From Nothophaeocryptopus gaeumannii (lineage: Eukaryota > Ascomycota > Dothideomycetes > Mycosphaerellales > Mycosphaerellaceae), in NCBI GenBank assembly GCA_031771865.1, contig JASISA010000022.1:62001-126000 (forward strand): a stretch of 64,000 nt of DNA, in the 5' to 3' direction. Below the pieces are notes generated by a model, which worked only from the letters and a program-made list of their open reading frames with translations, made no database searches and had not been told where the DNA came from. Both the position numbers and the translations under genes were made by a program. Below are positions 31,381 through 40,766 of the stretch, one piece after another; position 1 is the stretch's first letter; every line of letters starts with the position of its first letter.

Positions 31381-33238
31381 TTAATTGTCATCGACGTCAT
31401 CAAAGGCGCCCTGTCTGGGATCGAACTTCATAAAAGTGTTAGGATCGGCGCATGTGATGCGCTCCCAGGCAGCCTGAACATCGTTCAGCACATTGTCCTC
31501 GAACGCGAGATCAGGCGTAAGAGCTCGTAGTGTTACGACACCGTTGCTGGGCCGAGTCGCTGCGTGTTCATCACAGAAGCATTGTTGATATTTCATGCTC
31601 CACAACGTTTTCGGCTTGGGCTGCTCGCCAGAACTAGCAACCAAGCTCTCAATCGCGTGATCAATGCGCTGGTAGCCGATATCGCAGCTCTGAGCGACGG
31701 TAGCGTAAACAACACCTGCACCAAATGTTAGGATGTCGCATTCAAATGAAGTCGGTGCTGATTTAGGATTGACATGGTCGAAATATCAGATTGTCAGAGA
31801 TATGTGTTCTTCAATGCAATTCAGGCAATGTAGATAAGTATTCGTTTGGTTGGTTCATCATTTCGCATGGTGCAAAGAGGTGTCGGAGAGTAGTGCGATA
31901 AGGGGAGGATTTGGATACGTACTTTGACCAGACGGACATTCGCCGGAATCGCTGGAGTGTGCGATGAGGTACACAGGAGGTTCGGAATCAAGAGGCGAAG
32001 GTATAAGGACAACGGCTCCAGCAGGCGTGACCCCACCTTCAGAGGTCGGCGGGAACAGATGGGCCAAAGGTGAGGAGACGACGGCTATGGCTCTCGAAAC
32101 CGTGTAGCGCGTCGAATCGTCCTGTCCGACATTTGCGGCGGCGTTTGGAAGCTCTGTCGCTGTGCCCACCAGAAATGTCGTGGAAATGTGCTCGCCGTCG
32201 CTGAGGGTAACATGGAGAGCGGAGTCTCCTTCAGGGGTACAGCTACGCACCCTCTTCCCCAGCACGTACACCCCTCCCCCGACAGCGCCAGCCCGACACG
32301 CGACTTGGCAGATTTCCGCCAGACCTCCCCATTTCGGCAGTACAGCGCCAAAACCTGGGCCAAAAACACCAATGCTCTTGAGATGCCCGGATATTCTGGG
32401 TAACGCGACTCCGACGGTGACATCCTTTGGAGGTGCGGCGCTCATGGTCAAGGCGAGAATCGGTGGGTGTGTCGCAGGTAGGAGACCGAATTTGCGCTCC
32501 AGGAAGGTCGTGAACGGTGTAGACTTGTCCTCTTCCCAAGTGTCCGGCTGATCTTGACAGCTAGCGACAAAGCGAAGAAATTTCATCAACGCACGTTTTG
32601 CCTTGAGGTCCAAGACGCCGTCTCTGAACACATCTTCCCGACCACCAGGCACACGCATTAAAGATACCTCCGAGTCCAGCGACGGCCGACTAATGATGAA
32701 CCAAGAGCCAACGGCTTGGAAATCGAGCTGACTGTTCGTCTGTGAGGTGACGAGCGCGTCGAGCAGCGAAGATCGACAGTAGAGCAGGTGCGGTGCCAGA
32801 GCCAGCGAATAAGCGCGCGAGGAACCGCAGCCACTCGCCTGCTCGGTCACCAAGGCATGACTGAAGGACGCGGTGCCAGTGCCAGAAGCACCAGCAGGTT
32901 CGGGATATTGGTGTTTCGCGGCCCAGGCCCGTGCATCGGCGAGACTGAGCGCCGCCTCGTGTCCGCCGTAGTAGTCGTTACGGTCGACGTGCAGGATCCG
33001 TTTGCCGGAGCGCGAGAGAGCCCTTCACGGCGCCCTTGCGCGTTAGTCAGCTTAAGCCAGAGAAGTGCATCTCATGTGCAAGTCAGGAAAGATGGCGGTG
33101 CGGTGCGGTGCCTCGAGGGAGAAGGAAGAAGGGGGAGGGTGCGGAGCGGCGCAGGGAGGCATACAGTGCAAGCAGCGACTGCGGCAGGCCGGTGCCAGCG
33201 ATCACCACGTCCCAGGTCGTGTCGTTGAGCGTCTCCAT
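31381..33238 (-). CDS. MRS6: Rab escort protein (Rab geranylgeranyltransferase component A, MRS6)
   Basis: Presents Rab GTPases to geranylgeranyltransferase II and delivers them to membranes; essential in yeast. Three exons (minus): 33238-33165, 33022-31923 and 31715-31381, giving 502 aa. The dinucleotide-fold start, DVVIAGTGLPQSLLAL, is split from ALSRSGKRILHVDRNDYYGG by intron 1; together these are the GDI/REP superfamily signature. LKAKRALMKFLRFVA and GVFGPGFGAVLPKWGGLAEI are further conserved blocks. The C-terminus is acidic (FDDVDDN). The length is between GDI (about 450) and yeast Mrs6 (about 600). The GDI block matching YG.G.L and the position of the mobile effector loop were not checked, so GDI is the only real alternative. 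Confidence 0.9.
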
Positions 33239-33962
33239 CGTCTACACTTCACATTGGTGTCGCTAATGGAGGTGGATGGAACTGTTGCGGAGAGGAAGTC
33301 GCGGACGACTACTGAGGCAGCGTGAAGTCAACAGAGTTTTTGCTTTGGTCCGTGCACCAAATTTCTCTCCTCACTTCGCTTCGGTTTCCGCCCGCTCCAT
33401 TCACTTTTTCCTAATTTATCGCACCTCAATACAAAGCAATCTCATCTACAGTGATGCGGAGTTGGAGACAGGTCTCTTCACTGCAGACCTGCCAGTGCGA
33501 GAGAGTGAACACGCCGTCCTCGTATCTGCTGTCTGGACATTCGGAGGAAGGAACAGCTCGAAGTGGACGCACAAAACGACGCATCCGCACGCCTCTTCCA
33601 CACACTCTTCCAGGTCTGCTGTCATGATCGGGGCCCGTAGGAGGAGACAGGAAATATGAGGCTTATAGCAACCGGGGTGGGCAGAATAGAGAACTCTTAA
33701 CATACTATCGGCGTCCGTTCTGATATTCAAGCTCCGCCAAGGCTCAAGTTGCCCGTCACATATGCAAGGTGGCTGGGCAACTCGCACACGTAACAATGTA
33801 GGCAAGGGCTTCGGGCGAGCGCCATGTAAAGGGCAAAGGCGAAAGGCCCCGGGAGCTGTCGGGTGAGAGCTGGGTGACGGCATTGACAATGAACGAGTCT
33901 CACTACGCGATCTATCGAATTATCATTGCTTTCCTGGCGTCCACCCTTGGACAGCTTCTTTC
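33239..33962. other. Intergenic region between MRS6 and the peroxiredoxin gene
   Basis: About 720 bp between minus-strand genes, containing the MRS6 promoter. The minus ORF at 33446-33889 lacks coding character. Nothing else was recognised. Confidence 0.45.
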
Positions 33963-34816
33963 CTACAACTTGGACAGAACTGACTCGGCACCAGAGACCT
34001 GAAGTGTTGTCAGCATCGTCTTGACTGCGCGGAATGGCGCAACCCACCGTCACTTCCCGAGGGCTTTTCTCGACATCCGCAGTGCTGACCGTTCCATCCT
34101 TCTCGATAATCATCACCCATCGACCATTGCGGTCACCAACTCCAGCGCTCCAGCCGTGATTTTTGCTGAAAAATGACTTTGTATCGGACATGAAGAGTAG
34201 TTTACCCCCGGGCTCAACTCCGTTAATTTTCCCCCAAGCCTGGGCACAGTGGTCAGCAAGTCCTGGGAAGTGAACTGTTCTCCAGATTTACTAATGAACG
34301 ACATACGTTCATGACAAACGCATCATTACTAGCAATGATGACGACGAGGTCTACGCCCTTCGAGACAAGCGTCTCGAGATTCTTGATATACGGCGGAACT
34401 TCTTGAATTAGCGAGCCACCTTGACAAGAACAGTGCAGGATGTGTACCGTGATAAGCTTGACAGCCGGGCGTAAATGCTCCTGGTGTTGGACATAGTTAG
34501 ACTTAGTTCTGTATCTCATACAATCAAGAGACTCTTTACCTGGGACAGACACCAGAACCACCTTCTTGCCAGTGAATTCTTGAGAAGCATCGTACGTTTG
34601 TGGAAGGCCGCACGCTGTGGCGTCATTGTCGGTGATAGGAGCCCATCTATGTGCTATGTGAGCATCGATGTCCGGAACAGGGAGCAAGAGTCAGCATTGA
34701 GCGTACTCGAACTTGACTTGTAATCGCACCCGGAGTCAGCATGCGTTCTGGTTATGCGAGTGCAGCATATTCTCACCGTCGGAAGGGAACTTGCTGCCAG
34801 GTGTGAGCGGCGCCAT
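33963..34816 (-). CDS. AHP1: AHP1/PRX5-type peroxiredoxin (thioredoxin peroxidase)
   Basis: Reduces H2O2 and alkyl hydroperoxides. Seven exons (minus): 34816-34777, 34716-34707, 34646-34540, 34480-34448, 34398-34307, 34239-34048 and 33998-33963, giving 169 aa with every phase matching. Exon 2 is only 10 nt. The peroxidatic Cys59 lies in AFTPGCQ, split from VSVPG by an intron. Cys29 (ATACGLPQTYD) occupies the place of the yeast Ahp1 resolving Cys31, so the dimeric 2-Cys mechanism is inferred. Other family blocks are GVDLVVIIASNDAFVMN, AWGK and the end VSGAESVLSKL. There is no presequence and no peroxisomal SKL: the last three residues are SKL-like in letters (LSKL), so a PTS1 peroxisomal signal is actually present and likely functional, as in the Pmp20 group. 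Confidence 0.93.
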
Positions 34817-35227
34817 GGTAAGCGTACTTTGATTCGAGTGGACTAATATGTCAGTACACTGCGTGCGTTGTGTTCCAATGGCAGTATGTAGATGGTGTGG
34901 GTACAAGGACAAGAGTGTGATAGTGTGACAGGGAGGGTTCCTGCGATTCCTGCTGACGCAACCTGAGGCTCATGCGCTGACCTGACCTAGACTTTTGTCA
35001 TGGGCTCGCAGGCCGACTTGCTGTAGCATAGCACAGAGTCCCGCGGGATTTGACACAGACCGTCGAGCCGTACGATTTGAGCACGGGCGATCCCGGCACC
35101 GTAGGAAAGCACTCATCAAGTGTTTCTCCTCTCAGTAGTAGTGCTCGTCACGGTACCTCGTACTGCGCGCAGGTCAAGGTCACGTTACCCGGCCACTGGA
35201 GAAGTGGAGGACGAATTGGGACAGACC
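34817..35227. promoter_or_regulatory. Divergent promoter region, peroxiredoxin / MSC7
   Basis: 411 bp between the divergent starts of a peroxiredoxin and an aldehyde dehydrogenase, two detoxification-type genes. Shared stress control is possible. No specific element was recognised with confidence. Confidence 0.45.
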
Positions 35228-37092
35228 ATGTTTGATGCCAAGGTCGTCGCAACGTTACTGCTGGCTCTGGTCGTCGTCGCCTACGTTGCATATGCATATC
35301 GCGTGCTGTGCGCCGACTCGGAGCAAGCAGTCGACTTCTCTGTGCCCGCGCCTGAGGCTTGCCAAGCGGGCTGGCAAGGAAGGAGGCTGGACAGCCCGTC
35401 CATCAAGGTGTCCGGATCGACTGCTATACAATGCTACGCCCCGGCCACGGGAGAGTATCTAGGTCTCGTCAATCCGTCGACTCCAGACCGCATCGACAGG
35501 ACAGTCGAACGAGCTGCCGCAGCCCAGCTCAAATGGGCGCAGACCACTTTTGCGCAACGAAGAACGCTTCTGAAAACTCTACTCAAGTTCATCCTCGATC
35601 ACCAGGAGCACATCATCCGCGCCGCGTGTCTGGACAGTGGGAAAACTCGCGTCGATGCGCTGTTTGGCGAAGTCCTCGTCACGGTCGAGAAGCTGAAGTG
35701 GACCATTGAACATGGCGAAGCAGCGCTCAAGCCCTCGCGGCGGCCTACGAATCTCTTGATGTTCTACAAGCAGAATGAGGTTCGATTCGAACCCCTCGGA
35801 GTCGTCGCGGCTTGCGTCAGTTGGAAGTTCGTCTTTCGTTCCGTATCCTGTCATCAAACACCCAACCTACTGACAATGCAAATAGTTACCCGTTCCATAA
35901 CCTGTTCGGCCCAGTCATCAGCGCTCTGTTTGCCGGCAATGCTGTCATCATTAAGAACAGCGAGCAGACGGCTTGGTCTTCAGTCTACTTCACGGACATC
36001 GTTCGCGGCGCCCTGACGGCATGTGGATTCGACGCCAACATCGCGCAGACCATCTCATGTTGGCCCCAGACCGCCGACTACTTCACTGCCCATCCTGGCA
36101 TTAGCCATTTGACCTTCATCGGTAGCAAGCCAGTTGCACACGAGGTTGCAAAGAGTGCTTCGAAGTCTTTGACGCCGCTCTGCGTCGAGCTCGGTGGCAA
36201 GGACGCTGCAATCGTTTTGGATAGTGCAAATGGTCGCGCGACGCCATCCAAGGAGATGAAAAGAGTCGCAAGCATCATCATGCGGGGAGTGTTCCAGTCA
36301 GCAGGTCAGAATTGTGTCGGCATCGAACGTGTGGTCGTTATGCCAGGAGCATACGCAGCACTTATTGCACTATTGCAGCCCCGAATCGAAGCTTTACGAC
36401 TTGGGAACGACCTTGACCCTGAGAATGGAAGGGCCGTCGTCGACGTCGGCGCCATGATATCTCCCGCATCTTTCGACCGCCTAGAGCGCCTTATCGCGGA
36501 GGCAAAAGCTCAGGGGGCGCGGGTGCTAGTGGGCGGACACAGATACCACCACGAGCGCTACCCACACGGCCATTACTTCATGCCAACTTTGATCGTCGAC
36601 GTAACATCATCGATGCGGATTGCACAGGAGGAGCTGTTCGCACCCATATGCCTTGTCATGCCCGCGCGAGATGTGGAGCATACCATCGGCATTACGAACA
36701 GCACAGAATATGGCTTGGGATGTAGTGTATTTGGGCCTGCTTCTTCCTTGGAAGAACGACAAATCCTGGCCCACGTGACAAACGGAGTCAAGGCCGGTAT
36801 GGTAGCCGTCAATGACTTTGCAGCTTACTATGTCGTTCAGCTGCCATTTGGCGGCATGCGCGGCTCTGGTTACGGACGATTTGCGGGTCTGGAAGGTCTG
36901 CGGAGTCTATGCAACGCAAAGTCGGTTTGCTCTGACAAGTGGCCGGCATTGATCAAGACAACCATTCCCTCAAATCTAGATTACCCAATGCAGCCTATGG
37001 CGTGGCATGCGGCACGGGGGGTAGTGGAAGTGGGATATGGAGAGTCCCTTGGACGAAGATGGCAGGGTATTCGGAAGCTCGCAGGACTGTGA
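35228..37092 (+). CDS. MSC7: Membrane-anchored aldehyde dehydrogenase (MSC7/ALDH22-like)
   Basis: Two exons, 35228-35826 and 35886-37092, give 601 aa. An N-terminal hydrophobic helix at about 5-23 (VVATLLLALVVVAYVAYAY) should anchor the enzyme, probably in the ER as for yeast Msc7. The ALDH fold follows with the catalytic Glu in CVELGGKD and the nucleophile Cys in SAGQNCVGIERV. The cofactor segment LTFIGSKPVAHEVAKSA is in the Rossmann half. LPFGGMRGSGYGRFAG is the usual C-terminal oligomerisation block. I chose the ATG at 35228 because it directly precedes the membrane helix; the longer frame from 35120 would add 36 residues of unlikely sequence. The physiological substrate is unknown. Confidence 0.93.
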
Positions 37093-37774
37093 GCGTGTGA
37101 TCTCGTAAAAGGAACTTCCCACTACGGGCTGGACAATGACATTCCAGTCGATAGCTTCACCTTGCATCCTATGGCCGAAATGTGGCGGTTGAATACGGAT
37201 GACTTGGCTCCATCCAGTGCTTTGTCCACAGTTGGCCGGGTTTCTTGCAGGTCCTCTGATTCTGGGCATCCAATTGGGCGCTACCTCCGGCGGCTGCGAC
37301 GCCTTTCAGCACGTGAGCGTTGCGTACGTCGAGTAGTGCATGTGTTGTTGTCGTCGGTATTAAACAGCTGGACAGCTCTAGCTGCAGTTGCCTGCGAGCT
37401 TCGACCAATGTGAACAATCGCCTGACCCACCGTCCTGTCACGGCACCCACGTGAGCGGGCCCTTGCCCACTCGCAGCTTTGATGGACATGGTCTGCCCAC
37501 ACGACGTGGGATTCGCCGTAACAGGATTCGCTGAAGTGCTGTAGCTGTACAGAATGCCCTTGAACCTTGAGCTACATAGAGTTTGCGTGGCTCCAGTCAA
37601 TGTGAATCTGAGTGGGTGAATCACGCGCATGGGTAGGCAGAGAGTGGCCTATATGAAGCCCTTCTTGAACCCATCTCTTGCCTTTCTCGACACAGACAAA
37701 CCATCAAGGTCATTCCACAACAAGCTTCTACAACACCAAACACCAATCAACAAACCAAATCACACACTATCACA
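37093..37774. other. Intergenic region and 5' leader upstream of metallothionein
   Basis: About 680 bp. The last 75 bp are A/C-rich and T-poor, typical of a highly expressed fungal 5' UTR. A TATA-like element is listed separately. The minus ORF at 37169-37630 shows no coding signature. Confidence 0.5.
37649..37655 (+). promoter_or_regulatory. TATA-like element of the metallothionein gene
   Basis: CTATATG lies about 120 bp upstream of the metallothionein ATG, a sensible distance given an A/C-rich leader of about 70-90 nt. A strong TATA promoter suits an inducible metal-response gene. No copper-response motif was assigned. Confidence 0.4.
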
Positions 37775-37911
37775 ATGGGTGGCTGCTCTTCCTGCTCTAA
37801 CCCTTCCTGCAACTGCGCCAGCAGCTCCAGCTGCACCTGCGTAAGTCACTCCTTCGGACAGTCGTCTACTTCGCCCACTTGTGCGTAGCTTACGGATGGT
37901 TGCAGAAATAG
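37775..37911 (+). CDS. Metallothionein, 23 residues, Cys-rich
   Basis: Two exons, 37775-37840 and 37906-37911, encode a 23-residue peptide starting MGGCSSCSNPSCNCASS. Six Cys (positions 4, 7, 12, 14, 20, 22) appear as one CxxC and two CxC; the rest is mostly Ser, Gly and Asn. This is the pattern of small ascomycete metallothioneins such as the Neurospora copper protein, which has seven Cys in about 26 residues. The 65-nt intron sits after Cys22, so the second coding exon contains only a Lys codon and the stop. It binds Cu(I) or another soft metal in the cytosol by family inference. The A/C-rich leader and TATA-like box suggest strong inducible expression. Confidence 0.88.
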
Positions 37912-38872
37912 ACAAGTCGTCGAAATGGGCCTGTCATGATCGCGAGAATGGTTTGCCAACGACCACACGCATTCTCTTATGACGACGGTTGCATCAGGTG
38001 TTGATGAGAAAGGAACATGGAGGAACCCGGTCGGATGATGTTGATGGAGATTCAATGGACGATGGAAGGATGTGTTGATGTTGGATACGCTCATTAGCTT
38101 CTTCTCGAATTGAAATTGCCCCGGGGTTTGCTTGAATAAAGACTGTCTTTCTCGTTTTCTTTTGGTACAATGTAGCACGTGGACATGTCAAAACATGAAC
38201 TAGATGGTGACTGCGAGGACGGTCGATCGTCCGAGCTGTTGCGCGCCCGTAGACCCTTTTATCTCTGTACCCTCAATCGCTGCTGTCACGGGCTTAGACC
38301 AGTGAGCGTCGTTCTTGTCAACAAATTTGGGCGATGCTAGCACAGTCGAGTTGATCCAGGGTGTCGAGGTAAGAAGTGGTCCTGCAGCCGAATTGGGAAC
38401 GACGGCTGCCGTTGCGTCGTTGGCATGCCGTCGCGTACAGCCAGGTGATAGGAAGGGTAGGGTAGGGTAGAGCTGGCTACCAGCTTGAGCCGGCTTGAGA
38501 GTGAGGTGTACCTCCAGCATTCCAGCATTCCGATTACCCCACCAGTTTCACGTGAACAGTCCGGGCACCGTGAGCTCGAGCTGGCACGCGAGACCCGCAT
38601 TTAATGACGCCGATCAGGCGAATCCGTCTCACTCCGTAGAGAATCATTGTAGTATTCCTAACCGCATTTTCACCTCAAAGATCTTTTGAAGCGCAACCTA
38701 TCGACTGCTCTGCTGAAAATCATCAATCTGTCCGGCCCGTTCACGTCGTTCCTGCCCAACTTGAAGCGCAAGTTGCTCCACATCGTTCGCGAACGACCTG
38801 TCAAGGTCAGACAAGTTCAGCATTGCAAGGAGTCCAACACGCGAAGAACTACGTGAAGGCAGTTTCGCGATC
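37912..38872. other. Intergenic region after metallothionein
   Basis: About 960 bp, including the metallothionein 3' UTR. A GGGTA triplet repeat is at about 38455-38471. ORFs on the minus strand show no family resemblance. Confidence 0.45.
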
Positions 38873-39195
38873 ATGCCTGTAATTCCTGGAGATAACGACA
38901 AAGGTTGATCGTCGTGGCGAACAGCTATCACAAGACACGGCCTGCTAACCACGCTATTAGAGATTCAGGAGAAGCTTGCGCAGGCCAAGCAAGAAGCTGA
39001 GTCAAAGAAGGAAAATGTAGCTTCGGCTGAGGATTACAACGCGAATCCAGGCCCAGTGCGTATCGTGTTCTCGGATATGCTGTGTAGCACTCGCTTACAA
39101 AGTCGGCTAATGTTGAGAAGGTGATTGCGGAGAATCTCGGGCAGCCTGCGAGCAAAGAAGAGCTGAAGAAGAGGGCCGAGGAGCTGAACAGATAG
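38873..39195 (+). CDS. Small charged hypothetical protein (72 aa)
   Basis: Three exons, 38873-38903, 38961-39055 and 39103-39195, encode 72 residues beginning MPVIPGDNDKEIQEKLAQAK and ending EELKKRAEELNR. Support comes from consistent splicing: the first intron ends CTAACCACGCTATTAG with a perfect branch site, and phases match across both joins. Exons 2 and 3 code for strongly helical Glu/Lys/Ala sequence, which would be soluble and possibly coiled-coil. A central DYNANPGP segment may be a turn. The first donor (GTTGAT) is weak. I do not recognise a named family, though similar small conserved proteins occur in ascomycetes. It converges with the SDR gene. Confidence 0.7.
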
Positions 39196-39381
39196 GCAAG
39201 GGGGCGGCGTCGTGGGCAGGCTCTCGAATGCAGCCTCCCTGGATGATATTCCATCGTCCAAAGCTCCATGCTGAGACACCAAAAGATGGTCCGCGAGCAC
39301 TTTCTGGCACAATCGGCGAACACGTGGCATGCTCGGAACTCTTCCAGAACCAATAAGACTGCGTTGATCTGCATTGTTTGT

Positions 39382-40426
39382 TTACGGAGGCACTTCTTCG
39401 CCTTTCCAATCCCAGCACCTGCCTCTGTCTTCCAGAGACCGGCTGTTCACCACGTCTAGCAGCTTCTCGGCGGCAAATTGTGGTGTGAAAAGCTTCTCCT
39501 CCTTCACGTTGTTCCAAAAGTCTTTGCTGAGATTGGTTTTGACGGTGCCAGGGTGCAGAGCGATGCTGATGGCGTTGTCGCCAGCGCTGGTGCGAAGGTA
39601 ATTATCGAATGACTTGGCCAGTTGGTTGACAGCAGCCTTAGAGGCACGATAGGAGTACCATCTGGTCACGGTGGTTAGGGAAAGTGAGGATTCTCGGGGG
39701 AGAGCAGGAGGATGGAGGGAGGGAGTGGAAGGGTCTTTCACTCACCCTCCGAGCCGGTTGTCGCTGATTGAGCCCACGCGCGCCGACATGGTGGCCCACA
39801 CAGCTGCAGCAGGAAGACGGCGTTCCCGGTCAAGCTTGGTCGCTTTGCGCGGCAGAAACGGCGCAAAGTGCTTCAGCAGCATCATCGGGCCCAATGTGTT
39901 GGTGCGCAGCGTGAGAAGCGCATGGTCGTAGTCAATCTGTGCTGGTGACTTCTCGGGGAAGAGCAGGCCGGGGAGGGCGAAGGACAGGCGGAGGTAATGG
40001 TCGTTCTTGGGCAGCAGCTCGGCGACGCGCCGGGCGGCGTCGGACACTGTGCCCTCGTCTGCGCGTGAAGCCTCAGTTTCAATCTCCGACATCAATGTGG
40101 TAATAGTAATGCTTGGTGCCTCTGTTGGCGCCGTGCCGTGCCGTGCCGTGCCGTGCCGTGCTCTCGCTGCTGGCTGCGTGTTCGTGGTTGTGGTCGTGGC
40201 CGTGGTTATGGCCGGGATCACATCACATACCCAGCACATCCAGCTGCACGACGTGGAGCCTGTCTGCGCTCACGTCCCGCAAGCCAGAGAGCACATCCTC
40301 CCTCGTTTCGTCGATGCCCTTTCTCGTTGTCGCGACAATCGGCACGCTCGTGGTGATGAGTAGGCGGCGCGCAAGTTCCAGGCCGATGCCTCGAGAAGCA
40401 GGAGATATCAACGCGAAGGGCTGCAT
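39382..40426 (-). CDS. Short-chain dehydrogenase/reductase (C-factor-like)
   Basis: Three exons (minus): 40426-40231, 40121-39746 and 39661-39382, giving 283 aa. NAD(P)-dependent oxidoreductase with Rossmann fold. The cofactor loop reads SPASRGIGLELAR, so the usual TGxxxGIG has lost its first Thr-Gly. The NTLGPMMLLK block supplies the helix-4 Asn. Catalytic Ser is in TMSARVGSISD and the YxxxK motif is YRASK. HPGTVKTNLS near the end is typical of the small C-factor-like SDR subgroup. Start: ATG 40426; an in-frame GTG lies 9 nt upstream. Intron 1 contains a pure CCGTG pentanucleotide array. The substrate cannot be predicted. Confidence 0.88.
40131..40160 (+). repeat. (CCGTG)6 tandem repeat in SDR intron 1
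   Basis: Six perfect CCGTG units inside the first intron of the SDR gene, just upstream (in transcript sense) of its 3' splice site. It is likely length-polymorphic. Confidence 0.95.
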
Positions 40427-40766
40427 CTTGCTCACTCAGTCCATGCAGGAAGAAAGTAGACGTCAGGAACGGAAGCTTGGTATGAGATGAAGCTGCGCAG
40501 TTGTTCTCCATACGTCAGTAGTCTTACTTCGGGAGGGGCTTCCAAGCGATGCACCGAAACTTCTTATTATAGACTCCGACCGCCTCAAAAGTTAAACGCC
40601 AACATGATGGCAATATTACCCGGCGAGACCTCACAGCAACTGGGGCACGGTGGCTCAGGACTGGAAGAATCACAGACTTTTGGGTGATATCGAACTATAG
40701 TATTCCTACGTCCAGGTGCGGCAGCAGCCTTCATTAATCATGTCCGCCCACCGACCACCGACCACA

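Noticed and set aside
33446..33889. 147-codon minus-strand ORF upstream of the peroxiredoxin stop
   Set aside because: Cys/Pro/His-rich translation typical of a random frame; the position fits the MRS6 promoter.
37629..37844. 71-codon plus ORF overlapping the metallothionein gene
   Set aside because: It reads the A/C-rich leader and the metallothionein exon in the wrong frame; the Cys-rich frame is the convincing one.
38455..38471. GGGTA triplet repeat resembling telomeric sequence
   Set aside because: Only three units, and the pentamer is not the fungal TTAGGG telomere unit.
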